A stretch of DNA of 8,315 nucleotides from CAYSHJ01 sp964589725 (GTDB lineage: Bacteria > Planctomycetota > Planctomycetia > Planctomycetales > Planctomycetaceae), in assembly GCA_964589725.1 (NCBI GenBank), contig CAZPUJ010000681.1:1-8315 (forward strand), in the 5' to 3' direction. Shown piece by piece: positions 1 through 7,800 of this stretch. Both the position numbers and the translations under genes were made by a program. The notes beneath the pieces are model-generated. The model did not search any database and was not told the DNA's origin. It saw only the letters and a program-made list of their open reading frames with translations. The number at the start of each line of letters is the position of its first letter. The stretch's first letter is position 1.

Positions 1-1
1 G

Positions 2-2104
2 TTGAATGTTGGCCTGATCCGCATCGAGGATGGCGACGACGTCTCCGAAGAAGGTTTCGATTGCTTGGACCATGTGGGTGAGCCAGTGAAGTCGACGAAA
101 TTGACGAAAAACTCCGCGTTGCCCCTGTCCGAGCCTCCCGCGTTGCTCGTTGGCACTCCACGACAGCCGATTGATGCGGGACACACCGCGCTCATTCGGC
201 TTGTGCATCTGGCGGGCATGGACCCGCAGTCCTGCCCGGCGATTGTTTGCTGTGGTGGACGCATGGACTTTCACGGAGCGCCCCTCAGCCGCACGTGGGT
301 CAAACTGGGCGCGACGGCCGCCAAAGGAGCCAAAGAAGTGACGCTCGCCGAACCCGTGCGCGGTTGGCGAGTAGGCGATCAAATCATCGTCACGGCGACT
401 CTGCCCAACGACCACAAAGAAGGCGTGACCGAGTCTCGCACGATCACGGCGATCGACGGCAACAAGCTCAGCTTCGACGAACCGCTGGCCTCAGAGCATC
501 TCGGCGACGGCGAATTCCGCGGCGAAGTCGCCAATCTCAGCCGTAACGTGATCGTCGAGTCGGCCAACCCCGACGGCGAACGCGGGCACACGATGTATCA
601 CGTCGGCTCGACCGGCGCGATCAGCTATGCCGAGTTCCGGCATCTCGGCAAGAAGGGAGTGCTCGGCCGATACAGCCTGCACTTCCACTTGGTCGGTGCG
701 ACGATGCGCGGCAGTTCCGTGATCGGAGCTTCGATCTGGGACAGCCACAATCGCTGGCTGACGATTCACGGGACGAACTACCTCGTTGTCCGTGACTGCG
801 TCGGCTATCGCAGTGTCGGCCACGGCTTTTTCCTGGAGGACGGCACCGAAGTCTACAACGTCCTCGACCGCAACCTGGCCGTCGAAGCCCGAGCTGGCAA
901 GAAGCTACCGAAGCAAGTGCTGCCGTTCGATCAAAACGAAGGGGCTGGCTTCTGGTGGGCCAATAGCCTCAACACGTTTACTCGCAACGTCGCGGCGGCG
1001 AACGGTCAATACGGCTTCCGCTTTGAGGCGACCCAGACCAGTGAACTCAAGCTCGTGCTTCCGGTCATGCAGCCCGATGGACAGGAACAGGAGGTCGATA
1101 TCCGCACGTTGCCGTTCGTCCGCTTCGAGGACAACGAAGTTCACAGCAGCCGCGGCCTGTACGGCATCAACCTGGGCGAGGGAGTCAATCGCGTCGGCCC
1201 GGACGCCAAGCATCCGTTCTTCGTCCGCAACACGAAAATATGGAACGTGCACTACGGTTTGCGACCGCAGGTGCCGTCGCTGCTGGTCGAGAACATGACG
1301 ATCCAGTCGCACTACGGCGTTTATCACCCCAACTTCGACAACCACGTCTACCGCAACCTGACCATTCGCCAGACCAACACCGAGCCGTTCAATCGCGGCC
1401 ACGACGACCTCAGCGAACAGCATGGCGTGTTGGCAGTCGATGGCCTCACGTTTGACGGTTGCCGTTCGGGCGGCATGCCGCTGATTCAAATCTCCGACGA
1501 CAACCCGACAGGCCGCGCGGTCTCGCACTTTCGGAATGTCCAAGTCATCAACTGGAAAGACAACAGCAAAGCGAAGTCGATCGCCAACCTCGGTGGCGGC
1601 CCGCGTCCGACGCCCAAGACCGAGAAGGGCGTGCCCATCTACTTTCACGATTGGTTCGGTCCTGGTCGTCACGCTCAAGTCGTGAGCACTCGGTCACCGG
1701 AATACAAAGTTCATCCCGACACCTACCGCGCCGAAGCGGAATTGACCGGAGACGAATCGCGAGTGGCCGAGGTCTCGCACATCGACTTCCCGCAATTGCT
1801 CGACCCGATCGACGACTTGCCGCCCGCAACGGTGATCACACACAGGTCGTTCGGTCCCACAGCCACGCGATTATTGCATGTACGAGGCACGACATCGGAC
1901 AACGGCACAGTCACGCGAGTTCTCGTGAACGGCAAACCGGCGGCAGCCCTGCGAGATAACTTCGCGGAATGGGAAATCGAACTGGACCTTGATGCCCTGA
2001 CGCGCGGCGGGTACACGATCACCGCTCACGCCGAGGACTCCGCCGGCAACATCGAACAGCGTCCGCATCGAATCCATCTGGCGGAGAGCCCAAACTTCAA
2101 ATAA
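2..2104 (+). CDS. G8-domain right-handed beta-helix protein (CEMIP/PKHD1L1-like), 5' partial
   Basis: The frame is open at the left edge. The TTG at position 2 is most likely an internal leucine, because the first residues already read as mid-domain, so signal peptide and N-terminus are missing. Residues 1 to about 120 resemble the end of a G8 domain, with the block CPAIVCCGGRMDFHGAPLSR starting at C78 and a GWRVGDQIIVTAT stretch after it. Residues about 180-560 look like a parallel beta-helix made of short asparagine- and glycine-rich rungs. They include the family signature YSLHFHLVG (224-232) and SHNRWLTIHG (from S248). Residues about 609-695 look like an Ig-like beta-sandwich (VLVNGKPAA, AEDSAGNIEQ). 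Vertebrate relatives CEMIP and TMEM2 degrade hyaluronan. The bacterial substrate is unknown, though a polysaccharide-binding or -cleaving secreted role is a fair inference. The stop overlaps the ribosome-binding site of the next gene, so the two are probably co-transcribed. Family call fairly sure; activity not. Confidence 0.85.
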   Translation: MNVGLIRIEDGDDVSEEGFDCLDHVGEPVKSTKLTKNSALPLSEPPALLVGTPRQPIDAGHTALIRLVHLAGMDPQSCPAIVCCGGRMDFHGAPLSRTWVKLGATAAKGAKEVTLAEPVRGWRVGDQIIVTATLPNDHKEGVTESRTITAIDGNKLSFDEPLASEHLGDGEFRGEVANLSRNVIVESANPDGERGHTMYHVGSTGAISYAEFRHLGKKGVLGRYSLHFHLVGATMRGSSVIGASIWDSHNRWLTIHGTNYLVVRDCVGYRSVGHGFFLEDGTEVYNVLDRNLAVEARAGKKLPKQVLPFDQNEGAGFWWANSLNTFTRNVAAANGQYGFRFEATQTSELKLVLPVMQPDGQEQEVDIRTLPFVRFEDNEVHSSRGLYGINLGEGVNRVGPDAKHPFFVRNTKIWNVHYGLRPQVPSLLVENMTIQSHYGVYHPNFDNHVYRNLTIRQTNTEPFNRGHDDLSEQHGVLAVDGLTFDGCRSGGMPLIQISDDNPTGRAVSHFRNVQVINWKDNSKAKSIANLGGGPRPTPKTEKGVPIYFHDWFGPGRHAQVVSTRSPEYKVHPDTYRAEAELTGDESRVAEVSHIDFPQLLDPIDDLPPATVITHRSFGPTATRLLHVRGTTSDNGTVTRVLVNGKPAAALRDNFAEWEIELDLDALTRGGYTITAHAEDSAGNIEQRPHRIHLAESPNFK

Positions 2105-2108
2105 GGAG
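2103..2108 (+). promoter_or_regulatory. Shine-Dalgarno site overlapping the upstream stop codon
   Basis: AAGGAG lies six bases before the GTG at 2115. Its first two bases are the last two of the TAA stop (2102-2104) of the preceding gene. The site fixes GTG 2115 as the start, which gives a clean signal peptide. It also suggests that the two genes are translated from one message, probably with reinitiation. Confidence 0.75.
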
Positions 2109-2114
2109 ACTCCC

Positions 2115-4574
2115 GTGTTTCATCTACGATTTCGTCGATTGTTATCGCTGTTCGCGGTGCTGTGGGCAGTAGGAACGGTCTCGCCTGCGATCGCTCAATC
2201 GTCGCCGGGCAAGCTGGCGTTGGAGCGGCTGGCGACCGAGGACTGTTTGGTCTTCGTGGCCTGGAACGGCTGGACCGAGCCGGACCCGAAGAGCCAGAAC
2301 CGGATCGACAAGCTGATGTCCGAACCGTCGCTGCGCGAGTTCGTGCAGCAGCTTGGTGACGAAGTGCTGAATGTGGTCAAGAAGGCGGCGCGGGGCCAGC
2401 CGGATGCCGATGTCTTGATCGAGAACGCGTCGCTGTTGCTGAAGTCGCTGGCGACGAAGCCGGGAGCGATGACGTGGTCGAAGCTGGACCTGACGCAGCA
2501 GCCGCCGATTCCAGAAATTTCCATCGTGGTCGATACCGGTGGCGAGTCCGCACGCGTCAAGGAGGCGGTCGATAAGCTCAAGGCGTTCATGACGCGGCAA
2601 GGCGGCCAGTACACGGACGAGACGATTGACGGCGTCAAGTTCCTCCGGCCGAAGGATGAGCAAGTCGTCGTGCGGTTTGGTTTCAAGGATTCGTTTTTGG
2701 TGGTGACGCTAGGCGAGGCGACGACGAAGGCCACGTTGGCGCGACTGGCCGCGTCCGCGAAGCCGGCGTCGTGGCTGACGCGGGTCTCGAAGGAATTGGC
2801 CGTGGACCGGCCGTCGCTGCTGTTGCACATCAACGGAGCGAAACTGCTCGAGACGATTCAGCCGCTGCTCACGGACTCGCAGGTCGCGACGGTGTTGGAC
2901 GCTTTGGGAGTGATGCAGCTTCAGCACATCTTGGTCGTGTCCGGTTTGGACGCGGTCGCGGGAGTGACCAAGGCCACGCTCACGATCAGCGGCGCGCCGC
3001 AAGGCATTTTCGCGCTCACGCCGGACAAGCCGCTGACAATCGCGTCGCTGAAGAAGATTCCGGCGAACGCGTCGCAAGCCTCGGTGTTGCGAATTGATCT
3101 CGCGCACCTGTTGGAACAAATCCTGGGCTTCGCAGACAAGGTGCAGCCTGGCTCGCGCGAGCAGGTCGAATCCGCGCTGACGCAGTTTGCTCAACAATCC
3201 GGATTCTCGGTGCAGGACGACGTGCTCGCAGCACTGGGGGACGAGTGGAGCTATTACGCCTCCGGCAGCGAAGCCGGCACGTCTATACTGCCGGGACTCG
3301 TCATCACCGCGAGCGTCCGCGACCACGCTAAACTGTCGAAGTCGCTCGGCATCCTGATGACGCAACTGCAAGCCGTGATCCAGCAATTCGGACCACAAGC
3401 TCCCGTCGCGCTGCACGAGTTCACCTCGCGCGGCGAAACCGGGCACCGGCTAACGATCAACAACCTGCCGATCCCCGTTGCGCCCACGTGGGTGCTGACG
3501 AAGGAGCAACTGGTCATCGGGCTGACGCCGCAACTGGTCATCAGCCACTTGGGCGCCGCCGGCAAGGGTAACCCGAAATCGCTGGCCGATCACGAAGTGA
3601 TCCAAGCGGCGTTCCAACGAATGCCGAATCCAATCTCCGTCGGCTTCTCCGACCCGAAGCCGGGCTTGCAGGGGATGTATACTCTGGTCAACACGTTCTC
3701 GCCGATGCTGCTGGGGCAGTTGGCTCAGCGGGGGATCGAGTTCAACCTGCCGCCGCTGCCGCCGTTGTCCGACATCGAACAACATCTCGCGCCGTCAGTG
3801 ACGATGACCGCGCGCACGCCGAACGGCTGGAAGATGGAAAGCCACTACGTCGTGTCAAGCGGTAACGTCGGCGCGGCGGCTCCGATCGTCGTTGCCGTTG
3901 GTGCGGCACTGTTGTTACCCGCCATTCAACAAGCGCGCGAAGCGGCGCGAAGGACGCAAAGTATGAACAATCTCAAACAGATCGGGCTGGCAATGCACAA
4001 CTTCCACGACACGCACCGCGCCTTCCCGGCTGCCGCCAGCACGGACGCGAAAGGCAAGGCTCGGTTGAGTTGGCGAGTCTATCTCTTACCGTACTTGGAT
4101 CAGGGAATTCTGTACCAGGAATTTCATCTCGACGAAGCCTGGGACAGCGAGCACAACAAGAAACTCATCGAACGCATGCCGCCGACGTATGCGTCGCCGA
4201 ACGACGACGCACTCGCGAAACAAGGCAAGACCCGTTACGTCGTGCCGCGCGGAGCGGGGACGCTCTTCGAAGACAACGGCAAAGCGGGCGATGGAATTCC
4301 CATGGGCCTGCGTTTGGCAGACGTGCCGGACGGACCCAGCAGCACGATCCTGGCTCTGGAAGCTCACGCTGACGCTGCCGTGATTTGGACCAAGCCCGAT
4401 GATCTGGTCATCGACTTCAAGAACCCACTGAAGTCGCTCACTGGCTCGCGCACAGGAGGCTTCCACGCCTTGATGTGCGACGGCGCCGTCCGTTTCATCA
4501 GCGACAAGATCAACCCCGAAACGCTGAAACTCCTCTTCACCCGCAGCGATGGTCGGCCAATCGAGGAGTTTTGA
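2115..4574 (+). CDS. Exported protein with duplicated DUF3352-like module and C-terminal DUF1559-type domain
   Basis: Complete, 819 residues. The GTG start is supported by AAGGAG. Residues 1-27 form a signal peptide: basic MFHLRFRR, a hydrophobic core, and probable cleavage after AIA (27). The region from about 30 to 570 contains two related alpha/beta modules (landmark strands at 133, 192, 232 and at 392, 464, 505). Their style recalls DUF3352 proteins; this is a resemblance, not a match I could test. The C-terminal part is DUF1559-like. It has a hydrophobic helix leading into LLLPAIQQAREAARR (599-613), then MNNLKQIGLAMHNFHDTH, and an end block FHALMCDGAVRF (783-794). Typical DUF1559 proteins begin with a prepilin-type GFTLxE helix. 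Here only the later half of that helix is kept, inside the chain, with no prepilin cleavage motif. The canonical H-X9-DG histidine position is R779. Likely periplasmic or surface protein; function unknown. Co-transcribed with the G8 gene. Confidence 0.9.
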   Translation: MFHLRFRRLLSLFAVLWAVGTVSPAIAQSSPGKLALERLATEDCLVFVAWNGWTEPDPKSQNRIDKLMSEPSLREFVQQLGDEVLNVVKKAARGQPDADVLIENASLLLKSLATKPGAMTWSKLDLTQQPPIPEISIVVDTGGESARVKEAVDKLKAFMTRQGGQYTDETIDGVKFLRPKDEQVVVRFGFKDSFLVVTLGEATTKATLARLAASAKPASWLTRVSKELAVDRPSLLLHINGAKLLETIQPLLTDSQVATVLDALGVMQLQHILVVSGLDAVAGVTKATLTISGAPQGIFALTPDKPLTIASLKKIPANASQASVLRIDLAHLLEQILGFADKVQPGSREQVESALTQFAQQSGFSVQDDVLAALGDEWSYYASGSEAGTSILPGLVITASVRDHAKLSKSLGILMTQLQAVIQQFGPQAPVALHEFTSRGETGHRLTINNLPIPVAPTWVLTKEQLVIGLTPQLVISHLGAAGKGNPKSLADHEVIQAAFQRMPNPISVGFSDPKPGLQGMYTLVNTFSPMLLGQLAQRGIEFNLPPLPPLSDIEQHLAPSVTMTARTPNGWKMESHYVVSSGNVGAAAPIVVAVGAALLLPAIQQAREAARRTQSMNNLKQIGLAMHNFHDTHRAFPAAASTDAKGKARLSWRVYLLPYLDQGILYQEFHLDEAWDSEHNKKLIERMPPTYASPNDDALAKQGKTRYVVPRGAGTLFEDNGKAGDGIPMGLRLADVPDGPSSTILALEAHADAAVIWTKPDDLVIDFKNPLKSLTGSRTGGFHALMCDGAVRFISDKINPETLKLLFTRSDGRPIEEF

Positions 4575-4609
4575 AGTCAGTTCGACGGTGAACTAAACCT
4601 CATTAAATG

Positions 4610-4724
4610 ACCCCACTGGGCTTGTCCTAGTGGTTTACGGGATTCTGCACTACTGAGCCGTTTGTTTCGCGTGACGTCGAGTAGTGCAAAATCCAGCGAG
4701 CCACCGGGGCAAGCCCGGTGGGGT
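4610..4724. repeat. BIME-like element: two inverted hairpin units, intergenic
   Basis: Two 45-base arms (4610-4654 and 4680-4724) are inverted copies of each other, matching at 36 of 45 positions, with a 25-base spacer. Each arm also has its own hairpin: CCACTGGG/CCTAGTGG (4613-4620, 4626-4633, loop CTTGT) and CCACCGGG/CCCGGTGG (4701-4708, 4714-4721, loop GCAAG). Where the arms differ inside these stems, pairing is kept: T4617-A4629 in one corresponds to C-G (4705/4717) in the other, and a G-T wobble to G-C. The element starts 35 bases after the upstream stop codon, so it could also act as a terminator or mRNA-end stabiliser, although no T-tract follows. Confidence 0.8.
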
Positions 4725-4776
4725 TCGCTTGTTTGAGGACTAAAGACACGCGAACGCTCGACGGCAGGGTCAGCCG

Positions 4777-4801
4777 ATCTTCGTGCCTTGCCATCTTCGT
4801 G
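4777..4801. repeat. Spaced 9-base direct repeat ATCTTCGTG
   Basis: ATCTTCGTG occurs at 4777-4785 and 4793-4801, 16 bases apart. The surrounding sequence (cttcgtgcc, cttcgtggcgattcc) resembles low-complexity intergenic repeats I associate with planctomycete genomes. That association is from memory and unverified; no function is implied. Confidence 0.45.
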
Positions 4802-4837
4802 GCGATTCCAGAAGAGCGACGGCATGGCGAAGCGGTT

Positions 4838-4881
4838 TTGTCATTCGAGCTTCGTCATTGAGTACTTCGTCATTCGTCATT
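4838..4881. repeat. Short-unit repeat, TTCGTCATT (AATGACGAA on minus strand)
   Basis: TTCGTCATT occurs at 4851-4859, 4866-4874 and 4873-4881, with a degenerate relative, TTTGTCATTCG, just before. The last unit contains the stop codon of the minus-strand gene (TGA, 4877-4879), so the repeat starts exactly at the gene's end. Similar AATGACGAA strings are, from memory, common between planctomycete genes. Confidence 0.6.
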
Positions 4882-7800
4882 TGGCTTCGACCTCCGCTTT
4901 CTGCCGCTGCGACAGCAAGTAGCTGACGAGGTCCAAGAATTCTCGCTCGGTCAGCACCTCGTTCACGTTGGCCGGCATCAGCGAGAGATTCGACTTCGCT
5001 CGTTCGTCAATGTCGGCGAGCGGCACGGTGAACTCTTTGCCTTTGTTGTCGGCCAAGACTAGCGTCGCACCTTCCTCGCGGCGGATGAGGCCGGAAAAGA
5101 TTTTGCCTTCCGTCGTGACAACGGTTGTCGTGCGGAAATTCACATCGACGTTTCGATTCGGGTCGAGCACATCTTCCAGCACTCGCTCCAACCCGCGCTG
5201 CCCAATGCCATCAAGCTGTGGTCCGACGATCGTCCCCTGGCCGGCAATCTGATGACATGCGGCGCAGTGTTTTTTGAATAACTCCGCTCCTCCTTCGACA
5301 GATGGCCGCTGAGCGACGTCCTGATTCGACTGAGCCGACAGAAACACGCTCCATCGCTGCTCAACCAGCTTTCGCAGCGATGCGTCTTCGTCGGGCAAGC
5401 CGGCCGTGAGTTCGGCAATCTGTTTTGCCAATCCCTCCGACTTGATCGCGTCGAGCCGCTGCTTGACCGTCGGTCGAGTCAGCAATCTCGGCGAGACATG
5501 GCCGTCCTTCGCGAGCCGCAACAAGGCCCCCGCTCCAGTCGCATCGGAAGCGAGCGACTCGGCCAGACGCAGTTGCAGTCTTTCGGGTATCGTCTTCACG
5601 ACCGCGATGAGCAGTTCGTGCTTGGCGAGCGGGGGGCGTGAGCCCCCTGATGCATTCGAATCCGCCGGCGTCTTTTTTGAGTCCGATTCTGTTGGGCCAT
5701 TGGCCGCATCAGGGGCCTGACGGCCCCCGCTCGCCAAGGCGACTGCCACCGCGATGTCGGCTCGCAGTGACTCCGGCAACGACGTCTCGCTGATCAACAG
5801 TGTTAGCGCCGACAACACCGTGTCTGGTTGCAGCACTAGCAGCGACCGAGCGAACGCCTCTTTCGCTCGCGAGTCGATGTTGCGGGCGAGAACTCGATCT
5901 GAGATTTGAGACTTCAAATCAGACAGCCGGAAGTCAGCAGCGAGATTCGCGGCCGCAATCTGTTGGTCAACAACTCGACTGGGATTGAGTGCCTCCAGCG
6001 AAAATCTTCCGACCGCCAGCCACGCGTAGCCGCTGCCTTCATCGGCATCGAGGATTTCGACGTAGCCGCGCCGTAGGTCAGCCTTTCCAGGCTGACCCGT
6101 CTTCGATTCAGCGCTTTGAGGAACCTTCGGGTCAGCCTGGAAAGACTGACCTACGAACTCCGCCAAGTCCCATTCGAACTTTTGAGCTGTGTCGTTGCGC
6201 GGTGGCAGCGCCTCGCGGAGCAGCGCGTGCGTCGAGGCGTCCCGCAGCCGAATAAAATTCTTCGGGTTGAACGGCGCACCGGGCACTCCGTTGTGTCCCG
6301 CGCACCAGAACGACAGCTTCGCGGGCAACTCAAACGGCTCGCTGCGATACTGCCCGGTTAGTTGCTCCCCCTTCACCAAGCTGTCGAGGAACAGCGATCC
6401 CTTGTCACCATCTTGCGAAACCCTCGCCCGCAGCACCCACGGATCATCGGATTTCGGCTTCCCCGGCACGACTTCGTTCGCCCACGACAAACTCGCTCCG
6501 TGTGATGACTCCAATAATTGGTCCGCGAGTTCGCTCGCCCAATCACGCAGCGAGCCATCGACCTTGTCCCCTCGTTGTTCTGCTGCTCGTCGCAGGGTTG
6601 ATAGCAATTCCAACTGGCGAGAGGCATCGGTCGCGAAAGATTGACGCACTAAACCAACCAGCGATTTGGCATCTTCGGCCGAAGCGTATCGTGCCGCGTG
6701 TTGGACCATTGGTAACAGCGACTCTGGCGGCGGCTGATGGAGCGAGAGATAGGCAACCAAGTAAGAAGCTGCGTGAGCGTCGTTGATCGCCAGCGAGATT
6801 TCAGCAATGACTTCACGTCGGTCGATGGAGGTCCGGTAGGTCGATTTAAGATCCTTCGTGAGAGTCTCCAGCGATTTGCTGTTTGCGAAGTGATCTCGCA
6901 TCGCCCTTCGCAAAACGTGGCGGAGGTGGTGATCGTCTTTGGGTGAGGTCTGGAACGCAGTCATGAGGCGCACCCAAGCGGACCAAGGCTCAGTTCCTTC
7001 GTCGGGATCAATTCGATCGGTGGGATGGCGGCCAACGGCATCAGCAGCCGCTCGAACGACAAATGGCTCCTCGACATGACCGAGTCCCCCACGCAAATAG
7101 GTCCGTTGCGATTCGTCCCAAGTGGCCGTCTCTGCAAAGGACTTCATCAAATGAACCAGCAATTCAGGAGATTGCTGGCGAAACGTTAGACTCGAAACGG
7201 ATGGAAGTTTCGGGGCAACCGCACTCAGCCTCGAAAGCACCCACAAGCAATGACTGCGGCCATGCCCAGCTTCCTTATCGTCGAGCATCTTTCCACAGGC
7301 CGCGATCATGTTGGAGCGATCAAGGTCGCCGATGGAATCGCAGAGACGCTGCGTTGCCAACAGCCGCACGGTCAGATTTGGATGATCGAGCAATTCCACG
7401 ACCTTCTCTGGTGGTTGGTGTCGCAAGTCCGGCATCTTCTGGAGCGGCGTAGCCTTGTGGACTACTTTCCAAATTCGGCCTCGGTGGCGGTCGCGCCCGG
7501 GGTGTTTGAGATCGACTTCGTAGTGGCCGATGATCTTGTTGTAGAAGTCGGCGATGTACAGCGCTCCGTCGGTGCCGCATTGCAGATCGACCGGGCGGAA
7601 CCACGGGTCTTTCGAGATCACGAAGTCATTCCGCTCCTTCGCCAGGATCGTCGAGCCGTGATACTCCGGCGCATCGACGTTGACTCGGCTGGTCATCACG
7701 TTGCCGGTGAAGAACATTCCCGTCCATTCCGGCGGGAAGTGGCCGCCGTAGTAGGCCACGATGCCACAGTTGGCAGTCGTGCCGTGCGTGTGCTGCATGA

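Larger units (their letters stand above)
4575..4876. other. Repeat-filled gap between convergent genes
   Basis: This 302-base stretch separates the ends of two convergent genes. It holds a large paired-hairpin element (4610-4724), a spaced direct repeat (4777-4801) and a run of TTCGTCATT units (4838-4881). I see no gene, RNA gene or promoter in it. A minus-strand open frame of 82 codons crosses it but reads only repeat sequence. Transcription from both sides should end here. The hairpins are the only terminator candidates, and neither is followed by a clear T-run. Confidence 0.7.

Noticed and set aside
2..4. TTG at position 2 as the start of the G8 protein
   Set aside because: There is no room for a ribosome-binding site, no signal peptide follows, and the first residues read as the middle of a G8-type domain, so the gene most likely continues to the left.
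905..1678. Long minus-strand open frame (257 codons) opposite the G8 gene
   Set aside because: The plus-strand frame encodes a recognisable family. The antisense frame is arginine/valine-rich, has no family signature, and is expected from high third-position GC.
2709..3446. Long minus-strand open frame (245 codons) opposite the DUF1559 fusion gene
   Set aside because: Highly arginine- and glutamine-rich, low-complexity translation with no family features; an antisense shadow of a well-supported gene.
4577..4825. Minus-strand open frame of 82 codons in the convergent gap
   Set aside because: It lies across the inverted repeat and other repeat sequence, has no recognisable domain, and would sit just downstream of the dehydrogenase. 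It is most simply repeat read-through, though such frames may be annotated as hypothetical proteins.
4838..4881. CRISPR array
   Set aside because: The units are only nine bases, overlap or are a few bases apart, and have no spacer-sized unique sequence.
6072..6155. Intrinsic terminator inside the dehydrogenase gene
   Set aside because: The hairpin is strong, but no T-run follows on the minus strand and the coding frame continues intact for another 400 codons to the haem domain.
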